DNA of 64,000 bases from Nitrososphaeria archaeon. Its GTDB lineage: Archaea > Thermoproteota > Nitrososphaeria > JACIWG01. Both the position numbers and the translations under genes were made by a program. The notes below the pieces were generated by a model, which saw only the letters and a list, made by a program, of their open reading frames with translations, made no database searches and was not told the DNA's origin. Positions 17,108 through 26,883 of this stretch are shown here, piece after piece. The stretch lies in the NCBI GenBank assembly GCA_029776065.1, contig JARVJP010000009.1, positions 260,514 to 324,513 of the forward strand. The letters run 5' to 3'. The first letter of the stretch is position 1; the number at the start of each line of letters is the position of its first letter.

Positions 17108-19861
17108 TCAAATCATCTCTTGTATGTATCTTCGCAAGGCCTCTTCAGCTTTCCATGTTTTATCAACTTCCTTTCCCCCTCCACGCGCAAACTTTCTATC
17201 CCCCCCTCCTGAACCACCTAACTCTTTTGTAACTCTTTTAACTGCCTCACTCGCAGTTATCCCTTTTTTCTGAGCTTGTTCTCCTGAAAACACTACAACT
17301 TGAATAAAATTCTTATTCGGAATCAATGCACAGTACAAAAGGTCTGGCATTAACTTTATGACCTGACTTCCAATTTCAATATGCGTATTTTCGTCCAGAT
17401 CAGGGTCTATTGTGAAATATATCTTAATATCTGATATCTTTATCGCCTTATCTGTAATATGATATATCATGTTCTTAGAAATTCTCTTCCCATATCTTTT
17501 GACCTTCTTACGTAGTTCCTCATTTTCTACAAGTACTCTATCCAAAGTCTGAGAGATTTTATCTTGTGGTACTAGAAGCTTATTAGAGACATCTTTTATT
17601 ATATCAAATGCTTTCTGAACCTTCCGTAATGCCGCATCACCGGAGGTGAAGATTATTCTCTCAACACCATCTTGGATGTGTTCCACCTTTGTTATCTTTA
17701 TTAGACCTATTTCTCCTGTTCTTTCTAAATGGGTTCCCCCGCAAGCCTCTACATCGTGATCTCCTATCTTTACGACCCTAAGCTCTTTTCCTGGAACAGC
17801 ACCACCTTGATATAAACGATATCCATACTTTCTTTCTGCTTCAAATCTAGGGAGTTCGTACACTTCAACTGGGATATCAGATCTAACTACTTCATTTGCC
17901 ACTCTTTCTATTTCTTTTACTTCTTCATCTGTAAGGTTCGTATAATGTGTAATATCTAGTCTTGACTCGTCAACACCCTTTTGAGCACCTGATTGCCAAA
18001 CATGTTCCCCAAGAACCTTTCTCGCCGCTCCATTAATTATATGTGTAGAAGTATGGTGAATCGATAAAGCCATCCTCCTCTTCTTATCAACATGCCCTAT
18101 AACCTTCGTACCTAAAGGTGGCGCATTATCTACCACGTGAACAATGACTCCCCCAAACTTTTTGACATTACTAACTATTGATTCACCATTTTGCCATTTT
18201 ATTCTTCCTTGGTCAGAAAGTTGTCCTCCACTTTCTGCGTAGAAAGCAGTTCGGTCCAAAACCACGTATTTTCCACGAACAAAAATGACATTTGCCTCGA
18301 AATCAAAAAGTTTTGTATTTTTATAGAATAATCTTTCAGAGGTAGGAACCTTCTCCTCAATTAGAATTTCTTCCAATTCTTCGGTTTCCTCTTTCTGTAT
18401 CTTAGGGACATGCATTTTTACCATAGACGAGAAGAAATCCGCTGGAACTTGTACTTCTAAACCAATTGTTTGAGCTTTCTCCTTCACTTGTAGGGGGTGA
18501 ATACCGTGTGATTCATAAAATTCTACTAACATGTTCATTGGTACTGCTTTTTTATTGGACTTTTTAATCGATATCAACTTTTTAGTGACATGTTCTATTT
18601 CCCTTTCTAGAGTTCTTTTGTATTTTTTCACTTCAACATCCGTGAGTTTTAATACTTCGTCCTTTGCCTCCTTTAACTGTTTGAAGTAAGGACCCCAATA
18701 ATCGATCTGATATTTCATTAAATCTAATACTTTATTTTCACTTGAAAATTCACTTAATATACGGTAAATCCTTCTAAGCAGCATCCTAGCCAAATACCCT
18801 GTCTTAACGTTTGAAGGTACAACTCCTTCTGAGAGTAGGAATGCCAAAGACTTGGTATGATCCAATATAGCGCATACTTTCTCAAATGGTTCTATCTCCC
18901 TTTGGTATTCTTCAAGGCTCATCCCAAGTCTCTGTGCAACAAGATTTCTATTTGCGATCATACTCTGAGGTGTCTCTACTTTAAATGCTCCTGAAAGTCT
19001 TCCTGTCTCACTAAGTATTTTTTGATCAATTCGTACACCTACTATATCCAAAAATTTTGGTAAAAGTGGGCCAAAGATTGAATGGAATGCAGTTGGTTCC
19101 CCACGGCTTAACCAAGACCATCGTTCCATTCCATATCCTGTGTCTACAGTTTTAACAGGGGTTGGGATCATCTTTTCATTCTCTGTCTTATAGCACATGA
19201 AAACTAAGGTTGAAATTTCCAAGCCATCTACTATTGCTTCGACAGCAGGTCCTGCGTTTCCTCCACCAGCCCAAACGTGTTCCTTATAAGATATTTTTTC
19301 ACTTTTAACGCCGAATCTCTCTGATAAAAGTTCATGATGATATGCAACTGTTTGATCCTTCCAATATATCTCATGATCAGGATAGTTAAAAGCATGAGCT
19401 CCGCCCATCTCAAAAATGGTTAGATGCCTACCTGAAGTTATTCCGACATTATCTATGTCTTCAAATCTTAAGCACGGTTGGCTTACCACAAGGGGATTAG
19501 CTGGAGGTGGTAGTTCTCCATTTGTGACATAAGGTTGAAAGTCTACAATGCTCGCTATTGTAACAAAGAGGTCATCACGCCATCTAGCGACTACTGGGTA
19601 GGGATCAATAATTTTATGCCCTTTTTCTTCAAAGAAGTTCAAAAAAGTTTGTCTTGTATTATTTAGATCTAGATGGATTTTAGTTGGCGAGTTACCTATA
19701 AAAGTGTTCTCTACACATGGGCTTTCTCTGCATGTGTCAGAGATTTGTTGAGCCCAAAAGTAAGCTCCACATTTTTTACAAATCTGTCTAACGAAACCGT
19801 TTTCTTTAAAGAACTTTAAGTCAAACTCTTTAGGATCAATTGACATTAAGTTGATACCCAC
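17108..19861 (-). CDS. alaS: Alanine-tRNA ligase
   Basis: Class II synthetase with its own editing domain. The N-terminal catalytic domain has an archaeal zinc-type C-x2-C start (ICKKCGAYF) and SQPCLRFEDIDNVG. The editing domain has the metal-binding HHTSTHIINGAA and EACGGTHLERTG. The C-terminal glycine-rich DHHA1-like region includes GGSGGGDRKFARGGG. The track begins at 19861 (MGINLMSIDPKE), but the ATG at 19846 is equally likely. It leads the alaS-leuS pair and is divergent from rpl12. Confidence 0.97.
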   Translation of the reverse strand: MGINLMSIDPKEFDLKFFKENGFVRQICKKCGAYFWAQQISDTCRESPCVENTFIGNSPTKIHLDLNNTRQTFLNFFEEKGHKIIDPYPVVARWRDDLFVTIASIVDFQPYVTNGELPPPANPLVVSQPCLRFEDIDNVGITSGRHLTIFEMGGAHAFNYPDHEIYWKDQTVAYHHELLSERFGVKSEKISYKEHVWAGGGNAGPAVEAIVDGLEISTLVFMCYKTENEKMIPTPVKTVDTGYGMERWSWLSRGEPTAFHSIFGPLLPKFLDIVGVRIDQKILSETGRLSGAFKVETPQSMIANRNLVAQRLGMSLEEYQREIEPFEKVCAILDHTKSLAFLLSEGVVPSNVKTGYLARMLLRRIYRILSEFSSENKVLDLMKYQIDYWGPYFKQLKEAKDEVLKLTDVEVKKYKRTLEREIEHVTKKLISIKKSNKKAVPMNMLVEFYESHGIHPLQVKEKAQTIGLEVQVPADFFSSMVKMHVPKIQKEETEELEEILIEEKVPTSERLFYKNTKLFDFEANVIFVRGKYVVLDRTAFYAESGGQLSDQGRIKWQNGESIVSNVKKFGGVIVHVVDNAPPLGTKVIGHVDKKRRMALSIHHTSTHIINGAARKVLGEHVWQSGAQKGVDESRLDITHYTNLTDEEVKEIERVANEVVRSDIPVEVYELPRFEAERKYGYRLYQGGAVPGKELRVVKIGDHDVEACGGTHLERTGEIGLIKITKVEHIQDGVERIIFTSGDAALRKVQKAFDIIKDVSNKLLVPQDKISQTLDRVLVENEELRKKVKRYGKRISKNMIYHITDKAIKISDIKIYFTIDPDLDENTHIEIGSQVIKLMPDLLYCALIPNKNFIQVVVFSGEQAQKKGITASEAVKRVTKELGGSGGGDRKFARGGGKEVDKTWKAEEALRRYIQEMI

Positions 19862-19970
19862 CTAAGAAGTGGATATAGTCTTTTCTTTTTATGTTTTCCA
19901 AATTAAAGCATATCAAAAAGAAATATTTTAAATAGTGGATAAATTAGCAGTTATGCAGAGCTGGGTTAAG

Positions 19971-20270
19971 ATGGAATACGTTTATGCTGCATTAATATTG
20001 CACAAATTGGGCAAAGAAATAAATGAAGAAAATGTTTCTAAAGTAATTTCTGCGGCAGGTGTTGAGCCAAATCAATCAAAAATAAAAGCACTTATAGCAG
20101 CGCTAGAAGAAGTCAACATCGATGAAGCACTTAAAACGGTAACGATAGTTGCTCCTACAGTTGCAGAATCAACTAAATCCGTGGAAAAGAAAGAAGAAGC
20201 AAAGAAAGAAGAGAAGGAGGAAGCCAAACAAGAAGAAGCTGTTGAAGGGTTAGCCTCATTATTTGGATAA
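19971..20270 (+). CDS. rpl12: Ribosomal protein L12 (P1/P2-type)
   Basis: Archaeal stalk protein L12p/P1 recruits translational GTPases to the ribosome. The ATG at 19971 gives [19 protein letters not shown], the standard family start; the track start at 19935 adds 12 residues without support. The lysine/glutamate-rich hinge ([18 protein letters not shown]) leads to a C-terminal tail GLASLFG, matching the GLxxLFG GTPase-binding tip. Unusually, it is convergent with rpl10 with one base between stops, rather than following it in an operon. Confidence 0.95.
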   Translation: MEYVYAALILHKLGKEINEENVSKVISAAGVEPNQSKIKALIAALEEVNIDEALKTVTIVAPTVAESTKSVEKKEEAKKEEKEEAKQEEAVEGLASLFG

Positions 20271-20271
20271 A

Positions 20272-21135
20272 CTAATTATATCCTTTTTCTTTTAATATTT
20301 CATATAATGTTTTGGCTTTGAACTGGTACTTAATTAACAGCTTCTCTACATCATCTTTTGATATGTAGTCAGAGTTCATTGCTAGATTTTGTGCATCGAG
20401 ATATGCTTTGCACAGTAAGTCTATTATGACGTCTTTTGTGTAATAGCTCAAGTTAATTGCTAAGTTTCTTGCTTCAAAGTATGCTTTTTGTAGGTCTTCT
20501 GAAAGCTTTTCCAAGTCCAACAACAGTTCGTCTTCGCTTAAAAGTGTATTTTCCATTAAGGCAAAGGTTATCGTAAGCCCTGCCTTTATTGGCTTTATGT
20601 TAAGCCTATTTAATAATCCAGCTAGTTTGGGCGATATAACATCACCTTTTCTGGCTACAACAGTATCTTTAGCGATCCAGATACTTCCCCCATCAATCTT
20701 TGTTGGAACATTTACTTCTTTAAATTCGCTTAGAACAGGCCCTGGTGCTAATCCGGTGTTTCCTGCTGGGACCAATATATCTTCTGAGGCTATGTCCCCT
20801 GCTTTTGCAGGTAGTGATACTTTATTTCTAGAAAGGAGTATTGACAGTTTAAATGGATTTTGATTCGTAAATATAAGAAGGATCTGACCAGAGAACTTGT
20901 CTTCGATTTTTTCGATACCCTCTAACTTTGCCTCTTTTAATGCCTTTAAAGCAACTCTGTTTTTTATGACTGAAAGTTTAGTATCATCTCTTAGCATCTT
21001 CCTTAACATCATTAATTGTACTGACCTTATCTTCTCAAGCCTTGCTATACAAATGTATTTATATTCTTTAGAAAGACTTTGTATATTCTTAAACATTTGT
21101 TCTTTCTTTGTTGGATAAGAAGTTCTCTTACTCAT
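20272..21135 (-). CDS. rpl10: Ribosomal protein L10 (P0)
   Basis: Acidic stalk base protein P0/L10, anchoring L12 dimers on 23S rRNA. The N-terminal L10 domain (KNIQSLSKEYKYICIARLEKIRS) is followed by archaeal P0 insert features (PGPVLSEFKEVNVPTKIDGGS) and C-terminal helices that carry L12 dimers. At 287 aa it ends without the GLxxLFG tail found in many archaeal P0 proteins. The start overlaps the rpl1 stop by 4 nt. It is the last gene of a secE-spt5-rpl11-rpl1-rpl10 run. Confidence 0.94.
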   Translation of the reverse strand: MSKRTSYPTKKEQMFKNIQSLSKEYKYICIARLEKIRSVQLMMLRKMLRDDTKLSVIKNRVALKALKEAKLEGIEKIEDKFSGQILLIFTNQNPFKLSILLSRNKVSLPAKAGDIASEDILVPAGNTGLAPGPVLSEFKEVNVPTKIDGGSIWIAKDTVVARKGDVISPKLAGLLNRLNIKPIKAGLTITFALMENTLLSEDELLLDLEKLSEDLQKAYFEARNLAINLSYYTKDVIIDLLCKAYLDAQNLAMNSDYISKDDVEKLLIKYQFKAKTLYEILKEKGYN

Positions 21136-21800
21136 CCTTTAACACCAACCAGCATATCTAATGGTTTAGACATTGTAAGTTTAACATAAACCTTTTTAAT
21201 GTTCTTTTCACCTTGGGGAAGTTTTCTCTCAATAGTGTTGTAAACTGCTAAAATGTTTTCCGCAACTTGTTCATCCTCTAATTCTTCACTTCCTACCTTT
21301 GTTGCGACAGATAGTTGGCTACGCGTTCTAGCCCTAACCGAATTCCTGAACTTGGTTATCATGTTCTCTATGGGCATATTTGGTGGGACAGGTGTAGGCA
21401 TTTTGCCTGTTGGACCTAAAAATTGGCCAAAAACCTTACCAATCCTAGCCATCATTGTTGGTTCTGCGAAAAAGAAGTCATATTCCTTGGACAAGCGTTT
21501 TACTTCTTTTTTGTTGCCTTGAAGCTTATCTAATTGTTCTTGTTCTATGACCAAGTCCACTCCAGCTTTTTTAGCTCTTAAAGCTAAATCGCCTCCGCAT
21601 ATGAAGCAAATTTTAGGTTGTTGGCCAGAATAAAATGGCAGCTGTATTACTTCGTTTATAGATACGTTCTGTTTTTTAAAATCAATATCTTTAAGCGTAA
21701 TTATAAGTTCAAATGATTGCTTAAAATTACGCTTATAAGCATTACTTCTAGCTGCTTTAATCAATGGTATAATTTGATTTTTAGTAATCATTCCACTCAC
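21132..21800 (-). CDS. rpl1: Ribosomal protein L1
   Basis: L1 forms the mobile L1 stalk and in archaea can repress its own operon by binding mRNA. The L1 signature FGQFLGPTGKMPTPVPPN is visible in the middle. At 222 aa the length is right. The track ORF opens with MSGMITKNQ, and the ATG of MITKNQ (21791) is the likely start. The stop overlaps rpl10. I did not find a convincing L1-box mimic in the 28 nt upstream. Confidence 0.95.
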   Translation of the reverse strand: MSGMITKNQIIPLIKAARSNAYKRNFKQSFELIITLKDIDFKKQNVSINEVIQLPFYSGQQPKICFICGGDLALRAKKAGVDLVIEQEQLDKLQGNKKEVKRLSKEYDFFFAEPTMMARIGKVFGQFLGPTGKMPTPVPPNMPIENMITKFRNSVRARTRSQLSVATKVGSEELEDEQVAENILAVYNTIERKLPQGEKNIKKVYVKLTMSKPLDMLVGVKG

Positions 21801-21828
21801 AGTCGACTAATCCAAAAACAACGGCTTT

Positions 21829-22344
21829 TTAAGATTTTGCCTTCATATTTGCTTCATTAAGTTGTTTCTTGTAAAGCCCTTTATTAACTTCTTCAAGGAC
21901 TTGCTTTGGTGGTTTGTCGTCAACTTTAATTCCCATACTGACACAAGAGCCCAAGACCTCGCCAATAGCAGACTTTAATTTAGTAGAATATGATTTCTGC
22001 ATGCAGATGTTAGCAACCTTAAGGAGTTGTTCGAAGGTTATATTCCCTATGTAATCCTTCCCAGTCGTTCCTGACCCCTTTGGTACTCCTGCTTCTTTTA
22101 CTAATAACGCTGATATGGTTGGTATGCCCACCTTTATATTGAATGCTTTTGTTTCTATATCCACTTCTACTGATACAGGAACACGCATCCCTGCGTACTC
22201 TTTTGTTAATTCATTAATTTCCTTTACGATAGCAATTACATTGACGCCAAGAGGTCCAAGTGCTGGACCTAATGGTGGACCTGCGTTCGCTTCGCCACCC
22301 GTTACTAATACGTTAACGATTTTTTTCTCGCTCATATAATTCAC
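21829..22344 (-). CDS. rpl11: Ribosomal protein L11
   Basis: GTPase-associated-centre protein. The glycine/proline-rich GGEANAGPPLGPALGPLGVN is the L11 N-terminal fingerprint, and the C-terminal rRNA-binding domain shows GTTGKDYIGNI. The better start is MSEKKIVNV at 22335, three codons inside the track ORF. It overlaps or abuts the spt5 end, so it is in the same operon. Confidence 0.95.
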   Translation of the reverse strand: MNYMSEKKIVNVLVTGGEANAGPPLGPALGPLGVNVIAIVKEINELTKEYAGMRVPVSVEVDIETKAFNIKVGIPTISALLVKEAGVPKGSGTTGKDYIGNITFEQLLKVANICMQKSYSTKLKSAIGEVLGSCVSMGIKVDDKPPKQVLEEVNKGLYKKQLNEANMKAKS

Positions 22345-22787
22345 CTGTTTTTAGGGGGTTTCAAGTAACTTGAATCTACCGTCAATGACAATGGATATGG
22401 GGCATCTAAAAGCATAACGGTTACCTCCATCTTTGAAAGGTCGATCTTTGTTATTTTTGCTTTCATACCCTTAAATGGTCCCATAACTATGTCTACTACC
22501 TCACCCACCGAATACTCTGTTATTGTAGGCTTTTTGATAAGTAGTTTGTCAAAGTCCTCTATCTTCAGAAGTCCGGGGACAAGCTCTTTAACGTGTCTAA
22601 TTCCAGCTATGGCTTCTCTAATATCTTGTCCACTTTTAGCTTCTACTATTAAGTATCCTTTCTGAGAGGTAAGATATGTAAGACTATAAACCTCATTCTC
22701 ATTTAGGATTGCATTTTTGTAAATGAAGTTTGCCACATTTTCCTCTTGCCCTCCTGTCACCCTTATTGCGAAAAACTGACTATCCAT
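22341..22787 (-). CDS. spt5: Transcription elongation factor Spt5 (NusG)
   Basis: Archaeal Spt5 combines an NGN domain (FFAIRVTGGQEENVANFI; VKELVPGLLKIEDF) with one KOW domain (EVVDIVMGPFKGMKAKITKID). It closes the RNA polymerase clamp together with Spt4. The length of 148 aa is typical. It follows secE by 6 nt, the common archaeal secE-spt5-rpl11 order. Confidence 0.95.
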   Translation of the reverse strand: MDSQFFAIRVTGGQEENVANFIYKNAILNENEVYSLTYLTSQKGYLIVEAKSGQDIREAIAGIRHVKELVPGLLKIEDFDKLLIKKPTITEYSVGEVVDIVMGPFKGMKAKITKIDLSKMEVTVMLLDAPYPLSLTVDSSYLKPPKNR

Positions 22788-22793
22788 AAACTG

Positions 22794-22970
22794 CTATCTC
22801 CCTCCTAATGCTAAGAAGCTTGCAATTATTTTTACTACAAATCCTATGCCACCCACTATACCCAATCCTATCATAACCAACTTGAGATATAGTTTAAACT
22901 CCTCAAATGTAGTTTTCTTCGTTAATCTTAATGTGCTCACCATCGAACTTAAAATGCCCTTAAAGCCCAT
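22794..22970 (-). CDS. secE: Protein translocase subunit SecE (Sec61 gamma)
   Basis: A 58-aa protein absent from the supplied track. Translation gives MGFKGILSSMVSTLRLTKK..., then FEEFKLYLKLVMIGLGIVGGIGFVVKIIAS, a short amphipathic helix followed by one membrane helix, as in Sec61 gamma/SecE. The position directly before spt5 is the conserved archaeal location. It clamps the SecY channel in the membrane. The start is the only ATG, at 22970. Confidence 0.92.
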   Translation of the reverse strand: MGFKGILSSMVSTLRLTKKTTFEEFKLYLKLVMIGLGIVGGIGFVVKIIASFLALGGR

Positions 22971-23008
22971 TTTTATCAGAGCTCATAAGACCCTTATTAT
23001 ACATATTA

Positions 23009-23827
23009 TTATATCTTTACGACTTCTATGGAATTTCGGTCGAATAAGGAGAGAAGCTCCTTATATTCTTTTGAGGCAACTCCTTTTTTATCAACTAACG
23101 CTCGTGGTTTATCTAACAGGCTTTTACTAAAGAGTGATAATAAAACTTCTTCATCAACACCTTCTATTAGAGCATATTTTGGAACCATGTGCCCTACTGC
23201 CACCCCTTCCTTTACTACATAATGTGAAAAAGCAGGTGCATAATGTCCTCCACCAAACCCAACAAACGCGTCAACCCTCCTAGGTTTGTTCATAATTGTT
23301 TTATATAATGCGTCAGCAATTTCATCGGCATAGAAGGGGTTCTTCCATTGCCTCTCATCACTTCCTATTTCTACGAAAAATATTGGTGTTGTTTTCTCTG
23401 TAGGACCGTGGTGTGTAACCTCCATCGAAAGTATGACCTGATTTTTCAAAGTACTTTGATAACTTTCCGTTAGTGTTCGGTAGTACTCTGACATGTACCA
23501 AGGATTTGTGTAACTGACATGTTTTGGCCTTCCCCCCTGTTTGGACTCATTAATCAAATTTCCAGTTGGATGAGTGGTAAGAGAGTTGATAGATCGGACG
23601 CTTTTATGTTTTGATAGTACGATTATTAACTCGCTATCAAATGGTAAATCAATCTGATCCAGCATTATACTTTCTACATTTATGAAAAGAAGTCTCAAAT
23701 CGTTCTTTTCATAAACAGGGTTATTAAATGCATAATTTTTTTCTTCTAATCCAAATTTCTCTATAACCTTTAATGCGATATTTTTACCTGCAGGATCTAA
23801 AGAGGACGCTATAAATTCGATCTTCAA
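23009..23827 (-). CDS. dtdA: D-aminoacyl-tRNA deacylase, archaeal/plant type
   Basis: Removes D-amino acids mischarged on tRNA (GEK1/DTD2 family). Signature segments are THPTGN near residue 86, SMEVTHHGPTEKTTPIFFVEIGS in the middle and VGFGGGHYAPAFSHYVV, which carry the conserved metal-binding histidines. At 272 aa it is a full-length family member. Its start overlaps the argF stop by 4 nt, suggesting a joint transcript without an obvious functional link. Confidence 0.93.
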   Translation of the reverse strand: MKIEFIASSLDPAGKNIALKVIEKFGLEEKNYAFNNPVYEKNDLRLLFINVESIMLDQIDLPFDSELIIVLSKHKSVRSINSLTTHPTGNLINESKQGGRPKHVSYTNPWYMSEYYRTLTESYQSTLKNQVILSMEVTHHGPTEKTTPIFFVEIGSDERQWKNPFYADEIADALYKTIMNKPRRVDAFVGFGGGHYAPAFSHYVVKEGVAVGHMVPKYALIEGVDEEVLLSLFSKSLLDKPRALVDKKGVASKEYKELLSLFDRNSIEVVKI

Positions 23828-24771
23828 ACTTTTATTTCACTTTTCTTGAGTAATATTAGTGTTAAAAGAGCCTTCTGTGCGTGTAATCTGTTTTCTGCTT
23901 GATCCCATACCGCTGAATTTTTGCTATCTATTATGTCGTCTGTTACTTCATGATTCCTGTGAGCAGGTAGACAGTGCATGAATATGTAATCACTTTTAGC
24001 TTTTTCAATCAGTTTTTGATTAACTTGATATTTGGGAAGAAAAATCTTAAGTCGTTCTTCTCTTTCTTTTTCAACACCCATAGAAATAAAAGTATCTGTA
24101 TAAATAACATCTGCTCCTGAAACTGCTTCGTTTGGGTCTTCTGTTATTATGATCTTACTTTTTGTCTTCGAAGCTATCTTAAGAGCGAAGTCTATTGCGT
24201 CTTGGTTCGGTTTGTAATTCTTTGGGCAACCTACATATATATCTATTCCTACAAGAGATCCTCCAATTAAAAGTGTGTTACAAACATTGTTTCCATCACC
24301 AATGTAGGCTAATTTAACTCCTTTTAGCCCTTTTTTTTCTTTTATCGTTTGTAGATCTGCTAGTACTTGGCATGGATGGAAAGCGTCTGATAAACTGTTT
24401 ATCACAGGGATAGAAGCTGATTTTGAAAGTCTTACGACATCTTCATGAGCGAAGACTCTTGCTGCAATTACGTCTGCATAACGTGATAATACCCTTGCTG
24501 TGTCTTCAATCGTTTCCCCTCTTCCTAACTGGAGTTCGTTTGCAGTTAAGTCGATACAGTGTCCCCCAAGTTCGTTCATCGCTTCATTAAAACTGATTCG
24601 TGTCCTTGTACTTGGTTTCATGAATATAGAAATTAAGGTTTTGTTCTTTAGTAATAATGGATAAACTCCGTTTCTTCTTTTCCTCTTTAAACGCTCTGAC
24701 AGTTCTAGTACATCCAAAACTTCTTTGGAACTAAACTCCATCAAAGATAGTACATGTTTTCCCTTTAACAT
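23824..24771 (-). CDS. argF: Ornithine carbamoyltransferase
   Basis: Makes citrulline from ornithine and carbamoyl phosphate in arginine synthesis. The carbamoyl-phosphate motif is [12 protein letters not shown] (STRTR) near residue 50. Ornithine-side residues appear in [11 protein letters not shown] (the SMG loop) and [15 protein letters not shown] (HCLP). The HCLP motif and SMG loop separate it from the aspartate carbamoyltransferase at 28.7 kb. The length is 315 aa. Confidence 0.96.
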   Translation of the reverse strand: MLKGKHVLSLMEFSSKEVLDVLELSERLKRKRRNGVYPLLLKNKTLISIFMKPSTRTRISFNEAMNELGGHCIDLTANELQLGRGETIEDTARVLSRYADVIAARVFAHEDVVRLSKSASIPVINSLSDAFHPCQVLADLQTIKEKKGLKGVKLAYIGDGNNVCNTLLIGGSLVGIDIYVGCPKNYKPNQDAIDFALKIASKTKSKIIITEDPNEAVSGADVIYTDTFISMGVEKEREERLKIFLPKYQVNQKLIEKAKSDYIFMHCLPAHRNHEVTDDIIDSKNSAVWDQAENRLHAQKALLTLILLKKSEIKV

Positions 24772-24810
24772 CCCATTCGCACATTCTTCCTTCTTAAAAT
24801 TTAAAAGGCT

Positions 24811-25722
24811 TTAATGAGGTGAAAAAAGCGATTGCACTAGCTTTTCAGGGGAAAACTCTTCTAGATCATCATATCCTTGTCCATTTCCTATGAATATAAT
24901 TGGTTTCTTAGTAACATATGTTATAGAAATTGCACTCCCTCCTTTGGTATCCGCATCGGTTTTGGTTAAGATAACGCCATCAAAATTGGTGTATCTAAGA
25001 AATTCCTTACTCTGGGATACAGCATCGTTGCCTGCTAAAGAATCTCCTACAAAGATCTTAAAGTCGGGATTAACTACCCTAACAACCTTTAGAATTTCTT
25101 CCATCAAGTTCTTATCCGTTTGAATTCTTCCAGCGGAGTCTATCAAGACCACATCAATTTTATGCGCTTTTGCATATGTTACGCCGTCCCTTGCCACTGC
25201 TGCTGGATCTGCCCCATATTTTTGCTCAATTACTTTTATTCCAAGTTTTGAAGCATGGTGTTTAAGTTGTTCTATAGCTCCTGCTCTATGCGTATCACCG
25301 CATACAGCAATAAGGGAAAACCCCATTTTTTTGAAAAGTTTCGCTACTTTCGCTAATGTAGTTGTCTTTCCTGTTCCATTAATCCCTAGAAAAAGTATTA
25401 CAAAAGGCTCTCCTTTTATTTTTTTACTTTCAGCTCTCTCAATAATATTCACTTTTTGGGCTTCATTAAATACCTCTAAGATAGATTGTTTTAGAGCTTC
25501 TTGAACAATTTTTTTTATATCGGATGAGGGAACTTTTTTTCCTATAACCTTGTCTTTTAGGTTTTTAACAATTGCTTCAGCAACTTCGTAGGCAACATCA
25601 CATTCTAAAAGAGATAGAATCATGTTGTTAAGAATAGATTCTAGTTCCCTTTCAGAAAGTTCCTTTGTTGAAAGTGTTGAAACTAGCGAAGTAAAGGTGT
25701 TTCTAAGTTTTTCAAACAACAT
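24811..25722 (-). CDS. ftsY: Signal recognition particle receptor FtsY
   Basis: SRP GTPase receptor that docks ribosome-SRP complexes at the membrane. N and G domains are visible: P-loop LGINGTGKTTTLAKVA (G1), DTHRAGAIEQLK (G2/G3 region), VLIDSAGRIQTD (DSAGR, G3), and LTKTDADTKGG (TKxD, G4). At 303 aa it lacks the long acidic A domain of many bacteria, as usual in archaea. It directly follows pfdA, a conserved archaeal neighbourhood, and pairs functionally with the SRP RNA at 7.3 kb. Confidence 0.96.
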   Translation of the reverse strand: MLFEKLRNTFTSLVSTLSTKELSERELESILNNMILSLLECDVAYEVAEAIVKNLKDKVIGKKVPSSDIKKIVQEALKQSILEVFNEAQKVNIIERAESKKIKGEPFVILFLGINGTGKTTTLAKVAKLFKKMGFSLIAVCGDTHRAGAIEQLKHHASKLGIKVIEQKYGADPAAVARDGVTYAKAHKIDVVLIDSAGRIQTDKNLMEEILKVVRVVNPDFKIFVGDSLAGNDAVSQSKEFLRYTNFDGVILTKTDADTKGGSAISITYVTKKPIIFIGNGQGYDDLEEFSPEKLVQSLFSPH

Positions 25723-26151
25723 TTATTCACTTTGGCTTTCTTTTATTACAGCTTCAACGTTTTCTTTTAGTGTTTGCAAAGCATAAGCTACTTGTTGTTT
25801 TTGTTTCGTCAATTCGTTTAATGCATTTCTAATCTCTATCTTTCTTTCTTTTAAATACATTTGTGCATCATTTAAACTTTTTTCTATTACAACATTCGAT
25901 CCAATGTTTACTAAGACCTTATTCAAATTATCCATTTTACTAGGTGTGTACATGCCCCCTCCTATGTAAACTAATGTATCAAAGGACTTCCCCTTCGATA
26001 ATGTCTCAATTGTGGCTTCCGCATTCTCTAAATCATTTAGGCTCGCTACTATGAAATTCTCTTTATTAATCAGATCCGCTAAGTAATTTTCAAGATATCT
26101 TATTTGAAAGATTTTATTTTGAAGTTCCTGTTCACTATCTACTTTGCTCAT
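25723..26151 (-). CDS. pfdA: Prefoldin subunit alpha
   Basis: Alpha subunit of the jellyfish-shaped chaperone that passes unfolded proteins to the thermosome. There are two long coiled-coil helices (SEQELQNKIFQIRYLENYLADLI; LTKQKQQVAYALQTLKENV) around a central beta-hairpin segment (LVYIGGGMYTPSKM) containing the conserved V.IGGGxY pattern. At 142 aa it is full length and sits one base before ftsY. Confidence 0.93.
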   Translation of the reverse strand: MSKVDSEQELQNKIFQIRYLENYLADLINKENFIVASLNDLENAEATIETLSKGKSFDTLVYIGGGMYTPSKMDNLNKVLVNIGSNVVIEKSLNDAQMYLKERKIEIRNALNELTKQKQQVAYALQTLKENVEAVIKESQSE

Positions 26152-26203
26152 ACGCTCTACAAAGGTAGTTTAAAAATGATGGTTAAAAAGTGTTTTTAGT
26201 TGA

Positions 26204-26869
26204 TCATTTATTAAATGCTGTTGAAATATTCATAAGCTCTGTCCCGTTTGTGAGTGTACCTACTACTAACCCCTTCGAATTACCAAGTACTCCAGAAGAT
26301 ATAAAGGGTACTCCTCCATTCACTGTACAAGGTGTTACATCTGTCTTTAAAATAGATGCTATTTGCTTAACCTCCTTTTCTGACGCTAAAGGATGAACAA
26401 GAGCCCCGATATTTGTTGAGAAGATAACTGCGCCTATTGTGTTGTATCCGGCAATATTCATTCTTTCTACTGGCACATCAAGTAGGTCTCCAATTAGTTT
26501 AATTTGGGGCGTAGAGAGTAAAGTTGATGCTATTGCCCCATAATCATTGGCAACTACAAGATTTCCTATCGCATTAAAGTTAGAAGGAAACCGTTCTACA
26601 ATCACATTTGTATCTGTTCTCAATTTGTTTAGTTCCTCGTCTGAGATATATTTAGACACTAGAATGCCATTACTATTCATAGTTATAAGAGGCCCAAGAA
26701 TCCTCATCCCATCAACTGAAGTGCCAATATAAGGTACTTTGACAAAAGATGATATCTTCTCTGCTTTGGTACGTGCTAAGGTCGAAGGAATTAAAAGAAA
26801 TCTGTCATTACACTTCATAAATAATCCTATATTACATGATCTGTAAACATCAAACATATTAATTTCCAA
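26204..26869 (-). CDS. eif6: Translation initiation factor aIF6
   Basis: Ribosome anti-association factor bound to the 50S subunit. It has five repeats of a pseudo-symmetric fold; visible ones include IGTSVDGMRILGPLITMNSNGILVS and a late VNGGVPFISSGVLGNSKGLVVG. The length is about 220 aa. The second methionine (MFDVYRSCN, 26857) is the likelier start than the track's MEINMF. It follows the ATPase F gene in the same direction; ribosomal protein LX, often next to aIF6, is not seen. Confidence 0.94.
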   Translation of the reverse strand: MEINMFDVYRSCNIGLFMKCNDRFLLIPSTLARTKAEKISSFVKVPYIGTSVDGMRILGPLITMNSNGILVSKYISDEELNKLRTDTNVIVERFPSNFNAIGNLVVANDYGAIASTLLSTPQIKLIGDLLDVPVERMNIAGYNTIGAVIFSTNIGALVHPLASEKEVKQIASILKTDVTPCTVNGGVPFISSGVLGNSKGLVVGTLTNGTELMNISTAFNK

Positions 26870-26883
26870 AATAAGATCACTTT

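Noticed and set aside
14237-19861. Several plus-strand ORFs of 60-150 aa inside leuS and alaS
   Set aside because: All are antisense shadows of well-supported synthetase genes.
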